Source: Termitomyces sp. T153
Taxonomy: Eukaryota; Basidiomycota; Agaricomycetes; Agaricales; Lyophyllaceae
NCBI GenBank assembly: GCA_018296165.2
Contig: JACKQL020000205.1
Coordinates: 1 to 51,551 of the forward strand
DNA length: 51,551 nucleotides
Direction of reading: 5' to 3'
Within the stretch, counting starts at the first letter, position 1; each line of letters opens with the position of its first letter. Of the stretch, positions 31,373 to 43,554 are shown piece after piece. The notes below the pieces were generated by a model. The model ran no database searches, was not told where the DNA came from, and worked only from the letters and a program-made list of their open reading frames with translations. The translations under genes were made by a program, and so were the position numbers.

Positions 31373-34012
31373 TTGGAAAACCTTATTGAACCACCCCCAT
31401 CTACCCTTTCAACCCCTCAGCACTCTTCAACAGTAGTCTGTCCTCGACCTCTTGCCGATGAACTCAAAACTGCTAGAAACCTTCGTAACATTAGTGAAAT
31501 CCTTGCTGATTTTCCAGGCGCCTTTATAGAAAGTTTCCTTGACACACCACTTTCACCTTTGACACCTACCAACTCTCTATTCTTCCCAGAAGCTCAATCT
31601 ATCACTTCATCACCAACTAACCCCTTTCCTTTGCTAAATCCAACAATTGCTAACATGAACAATGACCCTGTCACTCGGCATGCTAGAATGCCACTGCGCA
31701 ACGACACAACTGTGCCTAAGTGGGATGAGAGTCACCCTAGGGAACTCCTCCAATACTTCAAGGAACTGGAATATCTCTTCGCTGACTGTGGCATCACTGA
31801 CGACATGCAGAAGAAGGAATATGCGGCTCAATATGTCTCTTATGACACAGCAGAAACCTGGCTTGGCCTACCTGAATTTGGTGACAACGTTATTATCGGC
31901 AACAATGCTCCTTGATCATATACATACCAGGAATGGAAAGCAGCAGTGCTTAGGTTGTACCCTGGCGCTGACGCTAGCACTTGTTATAATCTTGGTGACC
32001 TGGAACGACTTGTCAACCAGACTTTCAACAGTGGCTCAGCGACTTTGGGAAGATTCTCTGACTACTACAGAGATTTCCAATGTATCACCAGATGGTTACT
32101 CACTAATGGCAAACTCTATCGAAACAAGGAACATCGCTTGTTCCAACAAGGTATCCCTATGTTGCTATGGTCTAAAATCATTTGCCGTCTCGAAATCACT
32201 CTTCCTGACCACCATCCTGAGGACCCTTATGAAGTTGATCAAGTTTTCAAAGGCGCAAAGTGGGTTTTAAAGGGAACGGACACCTCTACTACCAAGACCA
32301 GCAATGGCACCAGCAGTATTCATTTGTCATCACCAACCACCCCTTCGCCTGTGCCGAAGTGAGAAACTTTGGAATTAGCAACCACTACAGCGATTGTCAG
32401 CGCCCTGGAATGTTTGGAAGCTCTGTTGACCAACGGTAATGCCCAACCTTGCCAACAGTTTGCTAACAGCACTTGCCACTTTTGTGGTGAAACTGGTCAC
32501 ACTATGGTCCGGGGCACTTGTATAAAGCTGGAGCAAATGATCCTACAGGGTAAGATTCATCGTAATGCTGAAGGCAAGATTGTTTTACTGTCTGGCGCTA
32601 TGATTCCCAATTATTTCGGCAAGTGACTATACATGGAACGCATCGAGGAATGGCACTGGCTTAACCCAGGACAAATAGTCACAGGCAGACTCTCTTCTCA
32701 TGCTAACCCAGATCCAGAGCAGGTGGCTATGCAGCAGTTGCTAATCCATGAGGTAATGCAACAGGATGTCGCTATGGGCTGAGCGCTAAGCAAGGAAGAA
32801 TGGATCAAGGCTTTGGAACACAAACTCTTTGCACTCAGGCAAAATGGCGAAAAGTTTGACAGCATACAAGTCCCCTGTGCAGCTTACTGACCAGCAAATG
32901 ATGCCCCAAAGGCAAAACCCTTGACTAGCAACACCTTGGCGGCTTCATCCCCTTCTAATTCAACTATGGCTCCTGCCATTAAGCCTGCAGACAAAGGCAA
33001 AGCACTTGAACGTACTGTCACCAATAAACCACTGTCCGTCGCTAAGGAACCTGTTGCTCAGCCTCCTATCCATCCATTTTCAGGCATCCCTAGTCACTAA
33101 GCCTCTCCCGCTAACAGGAATTTCGCTGTTCCCAACAGAACTAATGATGGTGCATATTGAACTATGCCACTCATTTACAACATCAAGCAATCCAAGGCAG
33201 TTTTCAAATGGGTCTTAAGCACCAAGGTTACAGTATCGGTTGGCAAACTTTGCTCAGTATCACAGGACATTAGGAATCAGTTTAGGACAGCAGTTATGCC
33301 CAAACGATTGGTAGGCGCTAGCACTAATATGGTACAGGACCCCAGCAACATTTTCAAAGATATTTTGCCAACATTCACTATTGAAGAACCCCAGTTTTTG
33401 CTTGGATCCAATGCTGATACTGCTAACGGACTTACCTCTGACAAGGCACCATTTGCTTCTGTTAACCCTGTCAAAGCTTACATCAATTCGCTACCCCATG
33501 GAGAAGAGCCTGTGGTGCTCACTGTCGCTAAGGATTCTCAGTCACTTCATATCATCAGGATGCTGATCAATAACAAAGAGGAAGTAGAATGCATTCCTGA
33601 CAGTGGTTCTCAGATAATTTTGATGTCTGCAGAAATCACCAGTGACATTGGGCTATCTTACAACCCCAACATTGTGTTAAATATGCAGAGTGCCAATGGT
33701 ACCATGGATCGATTGCTAGGACTTGCTTGCAATGTACCCTGCACTATTGGCAACATAATGGTTTATCTCCAAATCCATGTTTTATGGTCTCCCGCCTATG
33801 ACATTCTACTCGGATGCCCCTTTGATGTATTAACTCGAAGTACGGTCAACACACTTAGCGATGTTGAAACCACCATAACAATCACAGACTCCAATACTGG
33901 CCAACAGCACACTATCCCTACCTTTCCATGTGGCAAATCCAAGAGAAACAACCACCAAAATGTTCACTTTGAAACAGAGGCACCCCATTGCTTTCATTGC
34001 CAAAGGCATTGA
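31373..34012 (+). pseudogene. Gag-protease of element C
   Basis: One reading frame covers Gag and protease with several stops, mostly TGA. Gag: AAQYVSYDTAETWLGLPEFG matches family B. The knuckle (32474-32521) reads CHFCGETGHTMVRGTC, where the last cysteine lies six residues after His and not four; a Gly occupies the expected position, so zinc binding is probably lost. The linker is Pro/Ser/Lys-rich. Protease: ECIPDSGSQIILMSAEITSD with the catalytic Asp, then DILLGCPFDVLTRS. The first codon is uncertain; the open frame starts near 31373 without an ATG. In family B, Gag and protease are separate frames; here they are fused. Confidence 0.85.
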
Positions 34013-34424
34013 AGAAGATAGTGGCATAGCAATCATTATCAGCTATGACCATTCAGCTGGTCTAGCAACTTGTATAGCTTCTTGTGACTTGAACAGAGAT
34101 GTTTTACTTACCAATTCTGACACACAGACTAATCCTGCACTAGCATACCTTTACACTATGGCTAGTGACATTTCCAATTTGTCCCTTCCACCTCATTCTT
34201 ATCTTGTTTCTACTGATACATCTAACCACTTGATTCTTGGACAGACTTTACCACTTGATACATGTGTTACAGATACTACCCCCACCTACGTTAACATTCC
34301 ATTCCCTGCTCAATATGTCACTAACAAACCCCCTAAGCGAAAAGGAGTACAGGTCAAGAAGAAGTACAAGCCCGTCGCTATGAAAACCAAACCAGTCACC
34401 AGCCACATTAGCGAGGACTTTTGA
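33930..34424 (+). pseudogene. Linker between protease and polymerase, element C
   Basis: The coding frame shifts near 34000 and continues as GIAIIISYDHSAGLATCIAS and later VKKKYKPVAMKTKPVTSH. The last motif matches KKYKPVARK in family B, so the two share this unnamed segment. No domain is recognised. Confidence 0.6.
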
Positions 34425-34646
34425 ATAGAGCATCAGATTATTGGCAATCCACTAGTGACAATCCCTCCGCTTAACCCAAATCTGCCACCTTTCATCCCAA
34501 CAAAGCGATTCACTAGTGAGTGATGAGCAAAACTGGTTGAGGACCATGACACAGGGTTCCTCACTAGTGACAAAATCAATGTATTAGTCGACATGGTCAC
34601 CAAACAGGAAAAAGCTTTCACTTGGGAAGATTCCAAATGAGGAAGC

Positions 34647-36149
34647 TTGTGCCCCGACTTCTTCCTGCCAGTATGCATACCGACAATTCCGCATGTACCA
34701 TGGGTCCAGCACAATTGCCCCATACCACCAGGGCTAGAAAAGGAAGTATGTGAGATTATTCACGACAAGATTAATGTGGGCATCTACGAACCTTCAAACT
34801 CTGCTTACTGCTCACAATGGTTTTGCGTTCTCAAGAAAAATGGTAAGCTCAGGATTGTGCACAGTCTCGAGCCACTAAACCATGTCACCATCTGCCATTC
34901 TGGAGTACTACCTTTTCCAGATCACATTGCAGAATCTTTTGCTGGACACATCTGTGGTGCCACTCTCGATCTCTACGTTGGCTACGATGAGCGACTTATT
35001 GACCCAACATCATGTGACTTAACAACATTCCAGACTCCGTTTGGCGCCCTTCACTTAGTGACCTTGCCAATGGGATGGACCAACTCTGTGCCTATATTTC
35101 ATGAAGACATTACCTTTATTTTGCAGCCAGAGATCCCCCATAATGTGCTCAGCTTTATCAACAATGTTGGCACTAAAGGACCCAGGGACTGGAAGATCGT
35201 TAATGGTAAACCTGCTAAGCATCCCGCTAACTCAAACATTTGTCTAGCGCTATGGGAGTTCTTTGAACTTCTCAACAGGATTCTCCAGCAAATGAAATAC
35301 TGCGGTGGAACCTTCTCAGGTCACAAGCTCATTCTCTGTGCCCCTACATTCAAGATTCTAGGCCACATCTGTACTCCTAGCAGTCAAATTCCTGACGAAA
35401 GTCACTTAGCACTAATCGAGCAATGGGGCCCTTGCAAGTTGCTATCGGAAGTTTGGGCCTTTCTAGGTACTATTGGGGTACTAAGAATTTTTGTCAAGAA
35501 CTTTGCCCATTGAGCCAACAACCTAACGAAACTTACTCGCATTGGTGTCCCTTTTGAGTTTGGCCCCAATCAGATAAATGCTCAGAGCGACCTCGTAAAA
35601 GCCTTATAAGATGCTAAGCCCCTTGTTCCTATTGATTACAAATCACCTGACCCTGTCATCTTAGCAGTGGATATGTCATACATAGTGGTAGGATATTACC
35701 TTTGCCAGTGCACTAGCAACAATCGCAAGGAATGCCACTACAACTGCTTTGGGTTGATTACACTAAATGACAGAGAAGCCAGATTCAGTCAGCCCAAGTT
35801 GGAACTCTATGGCCTTTATCGAGTGCTACAAGCTTTACAGATGTACCTCATTGGTGTTAGAAACCTTATCATCGAAGTTGACACTCACTACATTAAGGGT
35901 ATGCTTCAGAACCCCAACATCCAGCCTTCTGCTAGCATGAACCACTGGATCATGGCAATTTTGATGTTTCACTTTGAGCTGGTTCATGTTAAGGGAACTT
36001 TCCATGGTCTTGATGGTCTCTCGTGGCACCCGCCACAGCCTGGCAACCCTCCAGTCGACAATAGTGACAATGCTGTTTATGAGGATTGGATTGATCACTT
36101 GCATGGGTTCATCCACCAAGCCCAGTTACCGCTGCTGCTACTTTGCTAA
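34647..36149 (+). pseudogene. Reverse transcriptase and RNase H of element C
   Basis: Polymerase motifs: INVGIYEPSNSAYCSQWF, HSLEPLNHVTICHSGV, LDLYVGYDER, LVTLPMGWTNSVPIFHEDI. The active-site box is FINN (35154-35165) where family B has YIDD: both catalytic aspartates are Asn. RNase H: ILAVDMSYIVVGYYL, KLELYGLYRVL and IIEVDTHYIKGML keep their acidic residues. After it, VHVKGTFHGLDGLSWHPPQP matches family B. Stops at 35511-35513 and near 35608 are TGA and TAA. The double Asp to Asn change is two G to A transitions side by side. Confidence 0.88.
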
Positions 36150-36533
36150 GTTTCCACGGCCTCCCATTGCCTACCTCCCTTGGTCGAATACAATTATTTG
36201 CATCCTTTAGCAACTTTTGCCAGCGACACCAATACTCTCCCATGAGTAGTGACTAGCGATGATATACTACCTCTCTGAGATGATGGCACCACTACTTATA
36301 GTAATGTACCCTGCAGTGCCAAAGCTATCACCAGTGATGCTCATGTACTTTTAGTAAAAAAATGGCTTCACGATCTTGTCAGACTCAAAGGCCTTAGTGA
36401 CAAAGACTATGCCACTTTTGTTCGCTATGCCTCTATGTTCTTTGCTATGGGAGGCAAACTTTGGTGAAGAAATCAAGATGGCTCTCACAAGCTGTTCATT
36501 CCCACTGCTAGTTGCTTACAAGTCCTGAAGGCT

Positions 36534-37715
36534 ATGCATGACGACTTGGGACATAGAGGTCTTTTTGCTACTCACTCAGCCCTCCTAGAACAATTTTGGT
36601 GGCCTCAAGTTAGTGCTGATATTGTGTGGTACCTTCGGACTTGCCATCTCTGCCAGATACATCAGATGACCAAAGTTCTCATTCCACCAACTGTCGCTAC
36701 ACCAGCGCCCTTGTTCAGCAAGATATACATTGACACCATGTTCATGCCACCCTCCAATAAGTTCAAATACATCATTCAAGGACATTGTTTGCTAACTCAT
36801 TACCCCGAGTTTCATATGCTTACCAGAGAGAACACCAAAGCCATTGCTAAGTGGCTGTATGAGGATGTCATTTGTTGTTGGGGAGTGCTTAGTGAAATCA
36901 TTACTGACAATGGACCCCCAATCCTAAAGGCAATTACCTACTTGGCGAAGAAGTATAACTTGCACCACATCCAGATCTCTGATTACAATAAGCACACCAA
37001 TGGAATAGTTGAGTGGCCCCATTTCGATGTTCGCCAAGCCCTCTTCAAAGTGGTCAATGATGATCAGTCTAGATGGAGTACCGCTATTTACTCGGTCTTT
37101 TGGTCAGAACATGTTACCATGTGCAAGTGAATGGGTTGCTCCCCTTATTTCACAACAACTGGGACCCACTCTCTCTTGCCAGCTAACATAGTAGAAGTGA
37201 CATATTTGCAACCACTGCCAAACTCGCTGTTGTTGACAACTGACCTCATAGCCCACCGAGCAATTGACCTTCAGTGTTGCCAAGAAAATCTAGACCACCT
37301 TCACAGCCAAGTTCTTGGTGCTCATCACTTAGCAGCCATCCGCTTTGAGACAGAACATGCCGCTATGATTCGTAATTACAATTTCAAAACAGGTGACCTT
37401 ATACTGATGAGGAATACTAGAATCAAGGTAACGCATAACAAGAAGATGAAACCTCATTACCTAGGCCCACTAGTGGTAATCTCTCACAACCGTGGAGGCG
37501 CTTATGTTGTTTGCAAATTAGATGGCTCCGTACTACATCGCCCTGTTGCCACCTTTTGCCTAGTCCCCTATTTCGCTAGAGAACACATAACAGTGCCTAG
37601 CGATGCTTTCGACATTGACACCTCTCGACTCAGAGAACTGGAGCGGACTGAACTCGTCAATGACAACGATACTGGCGATGTCACTAATGAAGAAGAAAAC
37701 TACCTTTTTCGCTAA
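36534..37715 (+). pseudogene. Integrase of element C
   Basis: The N-terminal zinc-binding region is DDLGHRGLFATHSALLEQF followed by CHLCQIHQ. The core has IYIDTMFMPPSNKF (Asp), SEIITDNGPPILKAI (Asp) and NGIVEWPHFDVRQA (Glu), so the DDE triad is present. A stop at 37128-37130 interrupts the frame, which continues to 37715 with a C-terminal region: TGDLILMRNTRIKVTHNKKM and KPHYLGPLVVISHNRGGAYV. There is no chromodomain. The triad is intact although the polymerase is dead. Confidence 0.87.
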
Positions 37716-38164
37716 GCCTTAGCGACTTATCTTGACTCTGCTTTGTTTCTTATTGTGCCAACCCCCCTATTATCCAGGCAACTATCACAAATACATTAAG
37801 TCCTTTCGTTTTTGCTATGCTTTCATTGTTGTTACATTGGTTAAGAAGCCTTTCACAGACCCATTACTTTACATTCCTTCCTTGTTTCAATGCTGTGCTT
37901 GGCCCTTCTGTCACCAGTGCTCAGCACATCTCCAGAGGTATTTCGCCATGATGACCTACTGAGTGTTCGCCTTTATGCATCGCTAGCATTAGGTGACAGG
38001 CATCTATGCATAATACCCCATTGTTCTTGTTTTTGTTTTGTTTGGTTTCACTCAGCCTCAGAATCATCGCCAAATATTAAACATTTTAGAGCCCCTTAAG
38101 GGGGCTAGTCTGTGTCCATACTAAGAAAAAACTAAATAAAAATATATACAGGAGGTGACTGGCA
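37716..38164. other. Spacer between convergent integrase and antisense gene
   Basis: About 450 bp without a convincing frame, lying between the stop of integrase on the plus strand and the stop of the antisense gene on the minus strand. T-rich on the plus strand; a tail-to-tail terminator zone is likely but no signal is clear. Confidence 0.5.
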
Positions 38165-40174
38165 CTAAGCATCGAGGTCAGTGTCGTCATCAGGCACCTC
38201 TATCGCCTTGGCATCCTCCCAATCTCCCTCTCCAACATTGTTCTCCTCTTGCCAGGCCAAGAAGGCCTGACAGTCGTGCCAATATCCTGCCAGTGTCGCC
38301 AACGTCCGCTTAGTGATAGTGTAATGAGCCCATGCCGCTAACAACTCCTCCCTGGCCACCTCCAGCTCCCTCTGGAACTGTTGTTCCACTCCTGCCACCC
38401 TCTTGTCAAAATCCACTAGCAACACCACTGATGTTAGCGGTGTTGGCCAACCCAAATCCTCACCCAACCACTCCAGTTTGTCATCGCCAACCTGGTGTAA
38501 AGGCATGTCACTCCAGGTCCTCTAGCAAAGGGATTAGTGATCAAGAAGCTAGCGAAAGAAAAAGACTTACCCATCATCGGACTTTGACTTCCTCAGCCCT
38601 CTTCTCCTCCTTGTCCTCCTCAGCTGTGGCTGGGACAGCCTTGAGTTCCTCCTTGCCTTTGACCTCCATGTCGCTTGCCTCCCATTCTGCCTCAGTGACT
38701 GTTGATAAGGAAGTAGTCTCCCTCATCTCCACATCCCCCTCTCCTTCCTCACTAGTGACTGTTCAAGGTCGCTTAGCACTAGCGACCGACGCGGGACTTG
38801 CTGCTCGTTTCTGTGCCAAGGGCACATCGCTGTTGCTGTCATTGTTGTCCTCGTCGCTCTCCACCACCTCTCTGCTCTTCACCTTAGCGCCTCCACTGCC
38901 TCCAATCACAGCTTCCTCCTGTGATGTTGGTAGGATCAAGCTCGAATGCTTGACCTCAATGGGCTCCCCTCACCTTGCCAACTCCCTCTGTCACTCCACA
39001 AAAGCCCTCACATTCCTTACCAATGCCACCTTTGTCACTATCCTCTTAGCAAACTTGCCACCAGTGCTCCTCAACAACTGTCTGCTGTGCAAGCAGCTCT
39101 TCCTTGTGCTGTCACAGCAATAACAGGGCTGGACCCCTGTGGGGTACCAGCAGCTCTCTGGGTCATTATTGGCCCAGCAGTTGTCACACTAGAGGAATTT
39201 GTTAGTGATGAAGAAAGAAATAATCGCTAAGTGCTTACTGCTCCTTGCATGCGCTTATACTCTTGTCACTTCTCTAGCGACACTATTACCTTCCCCTTGG
39301 CCTTCTCCAACTTCACCCTGGCTCCCAGTCCAGTATCCACCACCATCAAGGCCTTTTGCCAGCAAAGGAGTGCCACCAAGTGCTTGTTGATAAACGTTTC
39401 CTCAATTGGATCCTGCAAGGAAAGTTAGTGAATGTCACCAAGGGTTAGTGAAAAAGAAGAAAAAGAGACTCACCTCAATATCCTTGTCCTCCTTGTCTCA
39501 TGCCTTTCCCTTCCCCTTCCCTTTGCTCTTTGGAGTTGTCACCAATCTTGGCGACATCACCAACCCCCTAGTGATGCCGCCAGCCACAGGCTTGGGAGTC
39601 AAGGGGCCCACCTCCTGAATGTTCCCATGATTCGCTGCCTCATCGTCCCCACAACCCTCGCTCTGTCCCTCCCCCCTTGCCACCACTAATGCACCTACTG
39701 GGTGCTGGAAGAAGAGCTGGTCATTTGGCGACAAGTCTTCAAAAAGCTGACATACCTTAGCAGTGTTGCTAGCACTAGTGACTGCCGGGGCACTTACCAT
39801 CATTCCTGCAGTAAGGTTGTCCATTAGGAACTCCAAGGAGGGATTGACTGGCACCTAGCAATTGAGTTAGAAATGTCACTAAGAGAATAAAAGCAAAGAC
39901 TTACGAAGTGAACGTCAAATGGGCAAACCCATTCCTCCCCCTTGTACTGCTTGTATAATTGGCGACACTCCTTCTCAACAGTCGCCAACTCTGGCCACTC
40001 AACTCCACTCCCCGCAGTCTTGAACCATTGCAGCCACATCTGAAAGATAGCAGTGACCACCAAGCGAGGATTCTTCGCCAGGGAAGCATGAGCCATGGCA
40101 AGCAATCAGTCAACATGTTCTAGGAAGGCATGGGCCATCATAGTCTTTTTGAACTGAGAAGCAAGATCAGACAT
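38165..40174 (-). pseudogene. Antisense five-exon accessory gene of element C, Zn2Cys6-like
   Basis: The minus strand, opposite to gag-pol, reads as a spliced gene. Exon 1 40174-39905 starts MSDLASQFKKTMMAHAF; exon 2 39854-39474; exon 3 39412-39239; exon 4 39188-38571; exon 5 38521-38165 ends at TAG. Introns are 50, 61, 50 and 49 nt, all GT-AG, all between codons, most with a ctaac-type branch sequence. Total 1800 nt, 599 residues. Exon 4 opens on a cluster CX2CX8CX8CX2CX6C (39188-39093: CDNCWANNDPESC, then CYCCDSTRKSC). An acidic, Lys/Glu-rich stretch follows; exon 5 is helical and coiled-coil-like (QQFQRELEVAREELLAAW) with an acidic end. It has no frameshift; the only faults are seven in-frame TGA codons. 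Function unknown; a nucleic-acid-binding regulator is inferred. Confidence 0.78.
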
Positions 40175-40339
40175 AGCAATAAGATCAAGATGATAGTGGA
40201 GGAGATTAGATGGTGAGGAAGTGGGGTGACGAAGTCCAAGCAATACCACCAGCCAGTTTTTATTCGAATCTTTTTGGCACACAGACCAGGCAATCAAGCA
40301 CATGACTTCGAGGTTGACTGAGGACAGTCAATATTTCAG

Positions 40340-40351
40340 TATGGGGGAGGA
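40340..40351 (+). other. Polypurine tract of element C
   Basis: tatgggggagga immediately before the 3' LTR, with the G-run typical of Ty3-type plus-strand priming. Confidence 0.75.
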
Positions 40352-41428
40352 TGATGAGCCCCAGTTATTGCTGAGCACCATTTTTCGGCATTTTTTCTGG
40401 CATGGCAGACTTAGCAGCAGCTGACTACTTTGTATTTGACACAAGTCACAACACTCAGCACATGGGACCGAGCCTGAGGGTTGGACCAAAGCACAAGACT
40501 CTAGCGACCACGAGACTTATTGAGCATGAGAAATATCATGTGGAGTCTGGAGCTTGGGCCTAGATCATCAAGGCCTAGACCCCCTAGTGACAATTATTAG
40601 CAACCCTAGTGATCCTGGTGACAAGAATGGCATTTTCCTACCATATATGGACAAATTATCAGATGCATACCTTTTTACTATCATTTCATTGGCCGAGCTT
40701 ACCAACACACTTGAACGGCATCTATGCTTCAGGTGTTGACATCGGACTCATTTCTTGTTTTGGTTTTTATTAGCAATTAAGTGTTGCCAAGACTTTGCCT
40801 AGGATTTTTCACTTAGTTACAGACTGACGCCTTGTATGCACCATAAGCACAGTGACAGATGCTGTTGCTAGTAGTACTTATTTGTTTACTTTCACATACT
40901 ATACTTCAAAATGTATAAATACTGACTGTACATAGACACTACAAAAAGAGAAAAATGGAACAGAGAACCCCCTTCAGAGTCAACTAGCTGCTCTCTCTCT
41001 AAGCCTACCAGTTTGAGATTTCACTTTGCCTGCCTTTCCCTTGTTTCATCTTTGACTCCGGCTTAGTGACGAGTCTCCTCGACTTCGACTTCAACTTAGT
41101 TGGGTACTGATTACAGGTGCCTATTTATGTTAATTCAACTTAGCGACTCTGGCTAGTGACTAGTTCATGTTCATCCCTTGGTTTCAATCCTTCCCTTACC
41201 ATCTTCTCTCTCCATACTCTCCTCACCACTGTTACGATGACTTCAGCTGGCGATAGTGCCTTCTTTCTACTTCACCCCATAACTCAACTTTTGCTCTAGT
41301 TCTCTGGGACACTTACTGATTTGCCCTCAACTATTAACTTCCTACTGCCAGCTACCCTATCTAGTGACTAGTGTTAGGTCCTCTCTTTAGGTTTCCTGCA
41401 TGGCACTAGGTGGCATAGGAGCACATCA
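40352..41428 (+). repeat. 3' LTR of element C
   Basis: 1077 bp partner of 30214-31299. Differences are mostly C/T and G/A changes at former CpG sites (for example agcgaccacga against agcgactatga). Confidence 0.95.
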
Positions 41429-41432
41429 GCAA
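41429..41432 (+). repeat. Target site duplication GCAA, right copy
   Basis: Second copy of the four bases at 30210-30213; A2 resumes here. Confidence 0.85.
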
Positions 41433-43320
41433 TGCCTCCAACTATGCCATTGCCAGAATACTCTCCCAGTTGGACTCTGGAGGCAAGGATCTCCACCCTG
41501 TTGCCTTTTGCACCCATTCAATAATTCCCACAGAGCTCAACTACAACATCTATGACAAGGAACTCCTTGCAATTGTCAAAGCTTTCCATCAGTGGTGGGC
41601 CTACCTTGAGAGATCCCTGCACCACATCCAAGTCTACTCTGACCACAACAACCTGCAATACTTCACAACCATGAAACAACTCAGCCACTACCAAGCTTGG
41701 TGGTCCAAAACCCTCTTGGAGTATAACTTCACCATCCACTACTGCCCTGGATGACCCAGCACAAAGCCCAATGCCCTCACTCAAAGGTCTGATGTGTATC
41801 CAAAAAAGTCATTTGGAGCCAAACAGAATGCATTCAACCATCAAGTAGTAATCCCCCCCAAACATCTGCATGCTGTGCTGATTTTAAATGAAGAAGGAAT
41901 CCTCCATCAAATCAGAAATTCACCCCCAGACTCCTTCTTCACTCAGCACAACCCCCACAACAACTCCATCAATGAGTCAAGCACTGAAAACCTCTTCACA
42001 CTGTCTCTAGACCACTACCTCCTGCTCCAGAGTGGACAAATTTATGCTCCAGACCACAAGTCTGTTTGCCTTGACATAATTTGGCAGCACCATGACCATA
42101 AGCTCTGGGGACACCCAGGAATTTGTAAGACCCTTCAGCTCATCTCCCAGACTTACTTTTGGCCAGGAATAAAGAAGTGCATCATACAATATATAAGGGC
42201 CTGTGAACCTTGTCTCTGGGCCAAGGTACTCTGCCATTGCTTCCATGGATTATTAAAGCCCCTCCCTGTCAGCCAACACCCCTGGTCCTCAATATCAATG
42301 GATCACATCGTCAAACTCCCCAACTCTGAAGGTTTCAATGCAATCCTCATTGTCATCTGCCACCTCACCAAGCAAGCCCTCTTCATCCCCTGCCACACCA
42401 TTGACAATGCTCCAGAGTTTGCCAAACTATTCCTCAAACATGTATTCTTCAAGCATGGACTTCTGAATGACATTGTCTTTAACCACAGACCTCTGTTTGT
42501 ATCTCATTTTTGGCAATTGCTATGCAAGGCACTTAAAATCAAAACCAACCTCTCCACTGCCTATTATCCAGAGACCGACAGACAAACAGAACAAGTAAAC
42601 CAGACATTGAAACAGTATCTCCACCTCTACATTAACTATTTATAAAATGACTGGCATGCAGAACTCTCCCTTGCCAAGTTTACCTACAACAATACACCTC
42701 ATTCCACCACCAGAGTTTCCTCCTTCTATGCCAACAAGGGCTACAACTCCCAGCTCATGCTATCCCTCAAGGATGTCCCTTCTCACGTCACTCATGAAGT
42801 TGCTGAGGACCTCCAATCCCTTCACCAGTTCCTCCAGGATGAGATCAACACTGCAAATTGAGCTTATTCCAAGCATGCCAATGCTTGATGCAAACTGACC
42901 CCTGACTAGCCTCCTGGCACCTTAGTCTGGCTCAACTGATGAAATCTCAAGACTCAGAGGCCCTCCATCAAGCTTGATTACAAACATTTCAGTCCCTTCA
43001 AAGTCCTCCAGAAGGTCTCCATGCACACCTATAAGCTTGACCTACCTCCAGGCTTGAAAGGCTTCCACCCCATGTTCCATGTCCAACTCCTCAAAAAACA
43101 TGCTCTGGACCCCTTTTCCAGGCAAAGCCCCAGTTCACCAGCCCCCATCAAGGTTGAGAACAAGCACCACTACAAAGTCAACCAAATCCTTGACTCCTGC
43201 ATGGTCTGCAGCTGACTCCAATACTTAGTCTGCTGGAAGGGCTATGGACCTGAGGACAACACTTGGGAACCCTGAAAAAATCTTAACAGAGCCCCTCACA
43301 AACTCCAGGACTTCCATCAA
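41433..43320 (+). pseudogene. RNase H, integrase and chromodomain of A2
   Basis: RNase H resumes as ASNYAIARILSQLDSGGKD and YNIYDKELLAIVKAFHQWWA. Integrase: GHPGICKTLQLISQTYFWPG, CEPCLWAK, ISMDHIVKLPNSEGFNAILI (Asp), DIVFNHRPLFVSHF (Asn in place of the second Asp, as in A1), AYYPETDRQTEQVNQ (Glu). A stop at 42643 breaks the chain. The chromodomain lies near 43200-43290: QYLVCWKGYGPEDNTWEP, with the aromatic residues that hold methyl-lysine. It is better preserved here than in A1. The Asp to Asn change shared by both copies may have preceded their separation or arisen twice at the same CpG. Confidence 0.88.
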
Positions 43321-43554
43321 CAACAGTCCTCCAAGCCCCAGGACCCCTGGGACTAGCAGACACAGATGGCAATTGTGAGTGTAACCCCTGCCTCTAGATT
43401 CATCAGAGATTCAACTCCTATGAGTACCTCCCTGCATGTTTTTTTGTCTTTCTTCCTTCACCTCTCAACACATCTAAAAGACTTAATCACCCAGACCAAA
43501 TGTCTGAACAAGGGCCAAATGTATAATTTACAACATTATATAATACTACAAAGT
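43321..43554. other. Spacer of A2
   Basis: Non-coding join between the chromodomain and the antisense gene; no motif stands out. Confidence 0.4.

Larger units (their letters stand above)
30214..41428 (+). mobile_element. Ty3/gypsy-type LTR element, family C, complete
   Basis: An 11.2-kb element with LTRs at 30214-31299 and 40352-41428, a primer-binding site, Gag-protease in one frame, reverse transcriptase, RNase H, integrase, an antisense five-exon gene and a polypurine tract. It inserted into A2 (target duplication GCAA). Pol is closely related to family B. Most disablements are in-frame TGA codons; only a few frame changes occur. The catalytic YIDD-type box has become FINN, so it is dead. 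Confidence 0.93.

Noticed and set aside
32474..32521. Treating CHFCGETGHTMVRGTC as a functional knuckle
   Set aside because: The last Cys is displaced (HX6C) and a Gly stands where the family has Cys, so it is listed as degraded.
38332..39123. Ser/Pro/Leu-rich plus-strand frame in element C
   Set aside because: It is the reverse of exon 4 and neighbouring introns of the antisense gene, crosses splice sites and has no domain.
38165..40174. TGA as a sense codon (recoding) to explain the stops in element C
   Set aside because: Host and element B frames use TGA as a stop, and all TGA sites are explained by CGA deamination, so an altered code is not needed.
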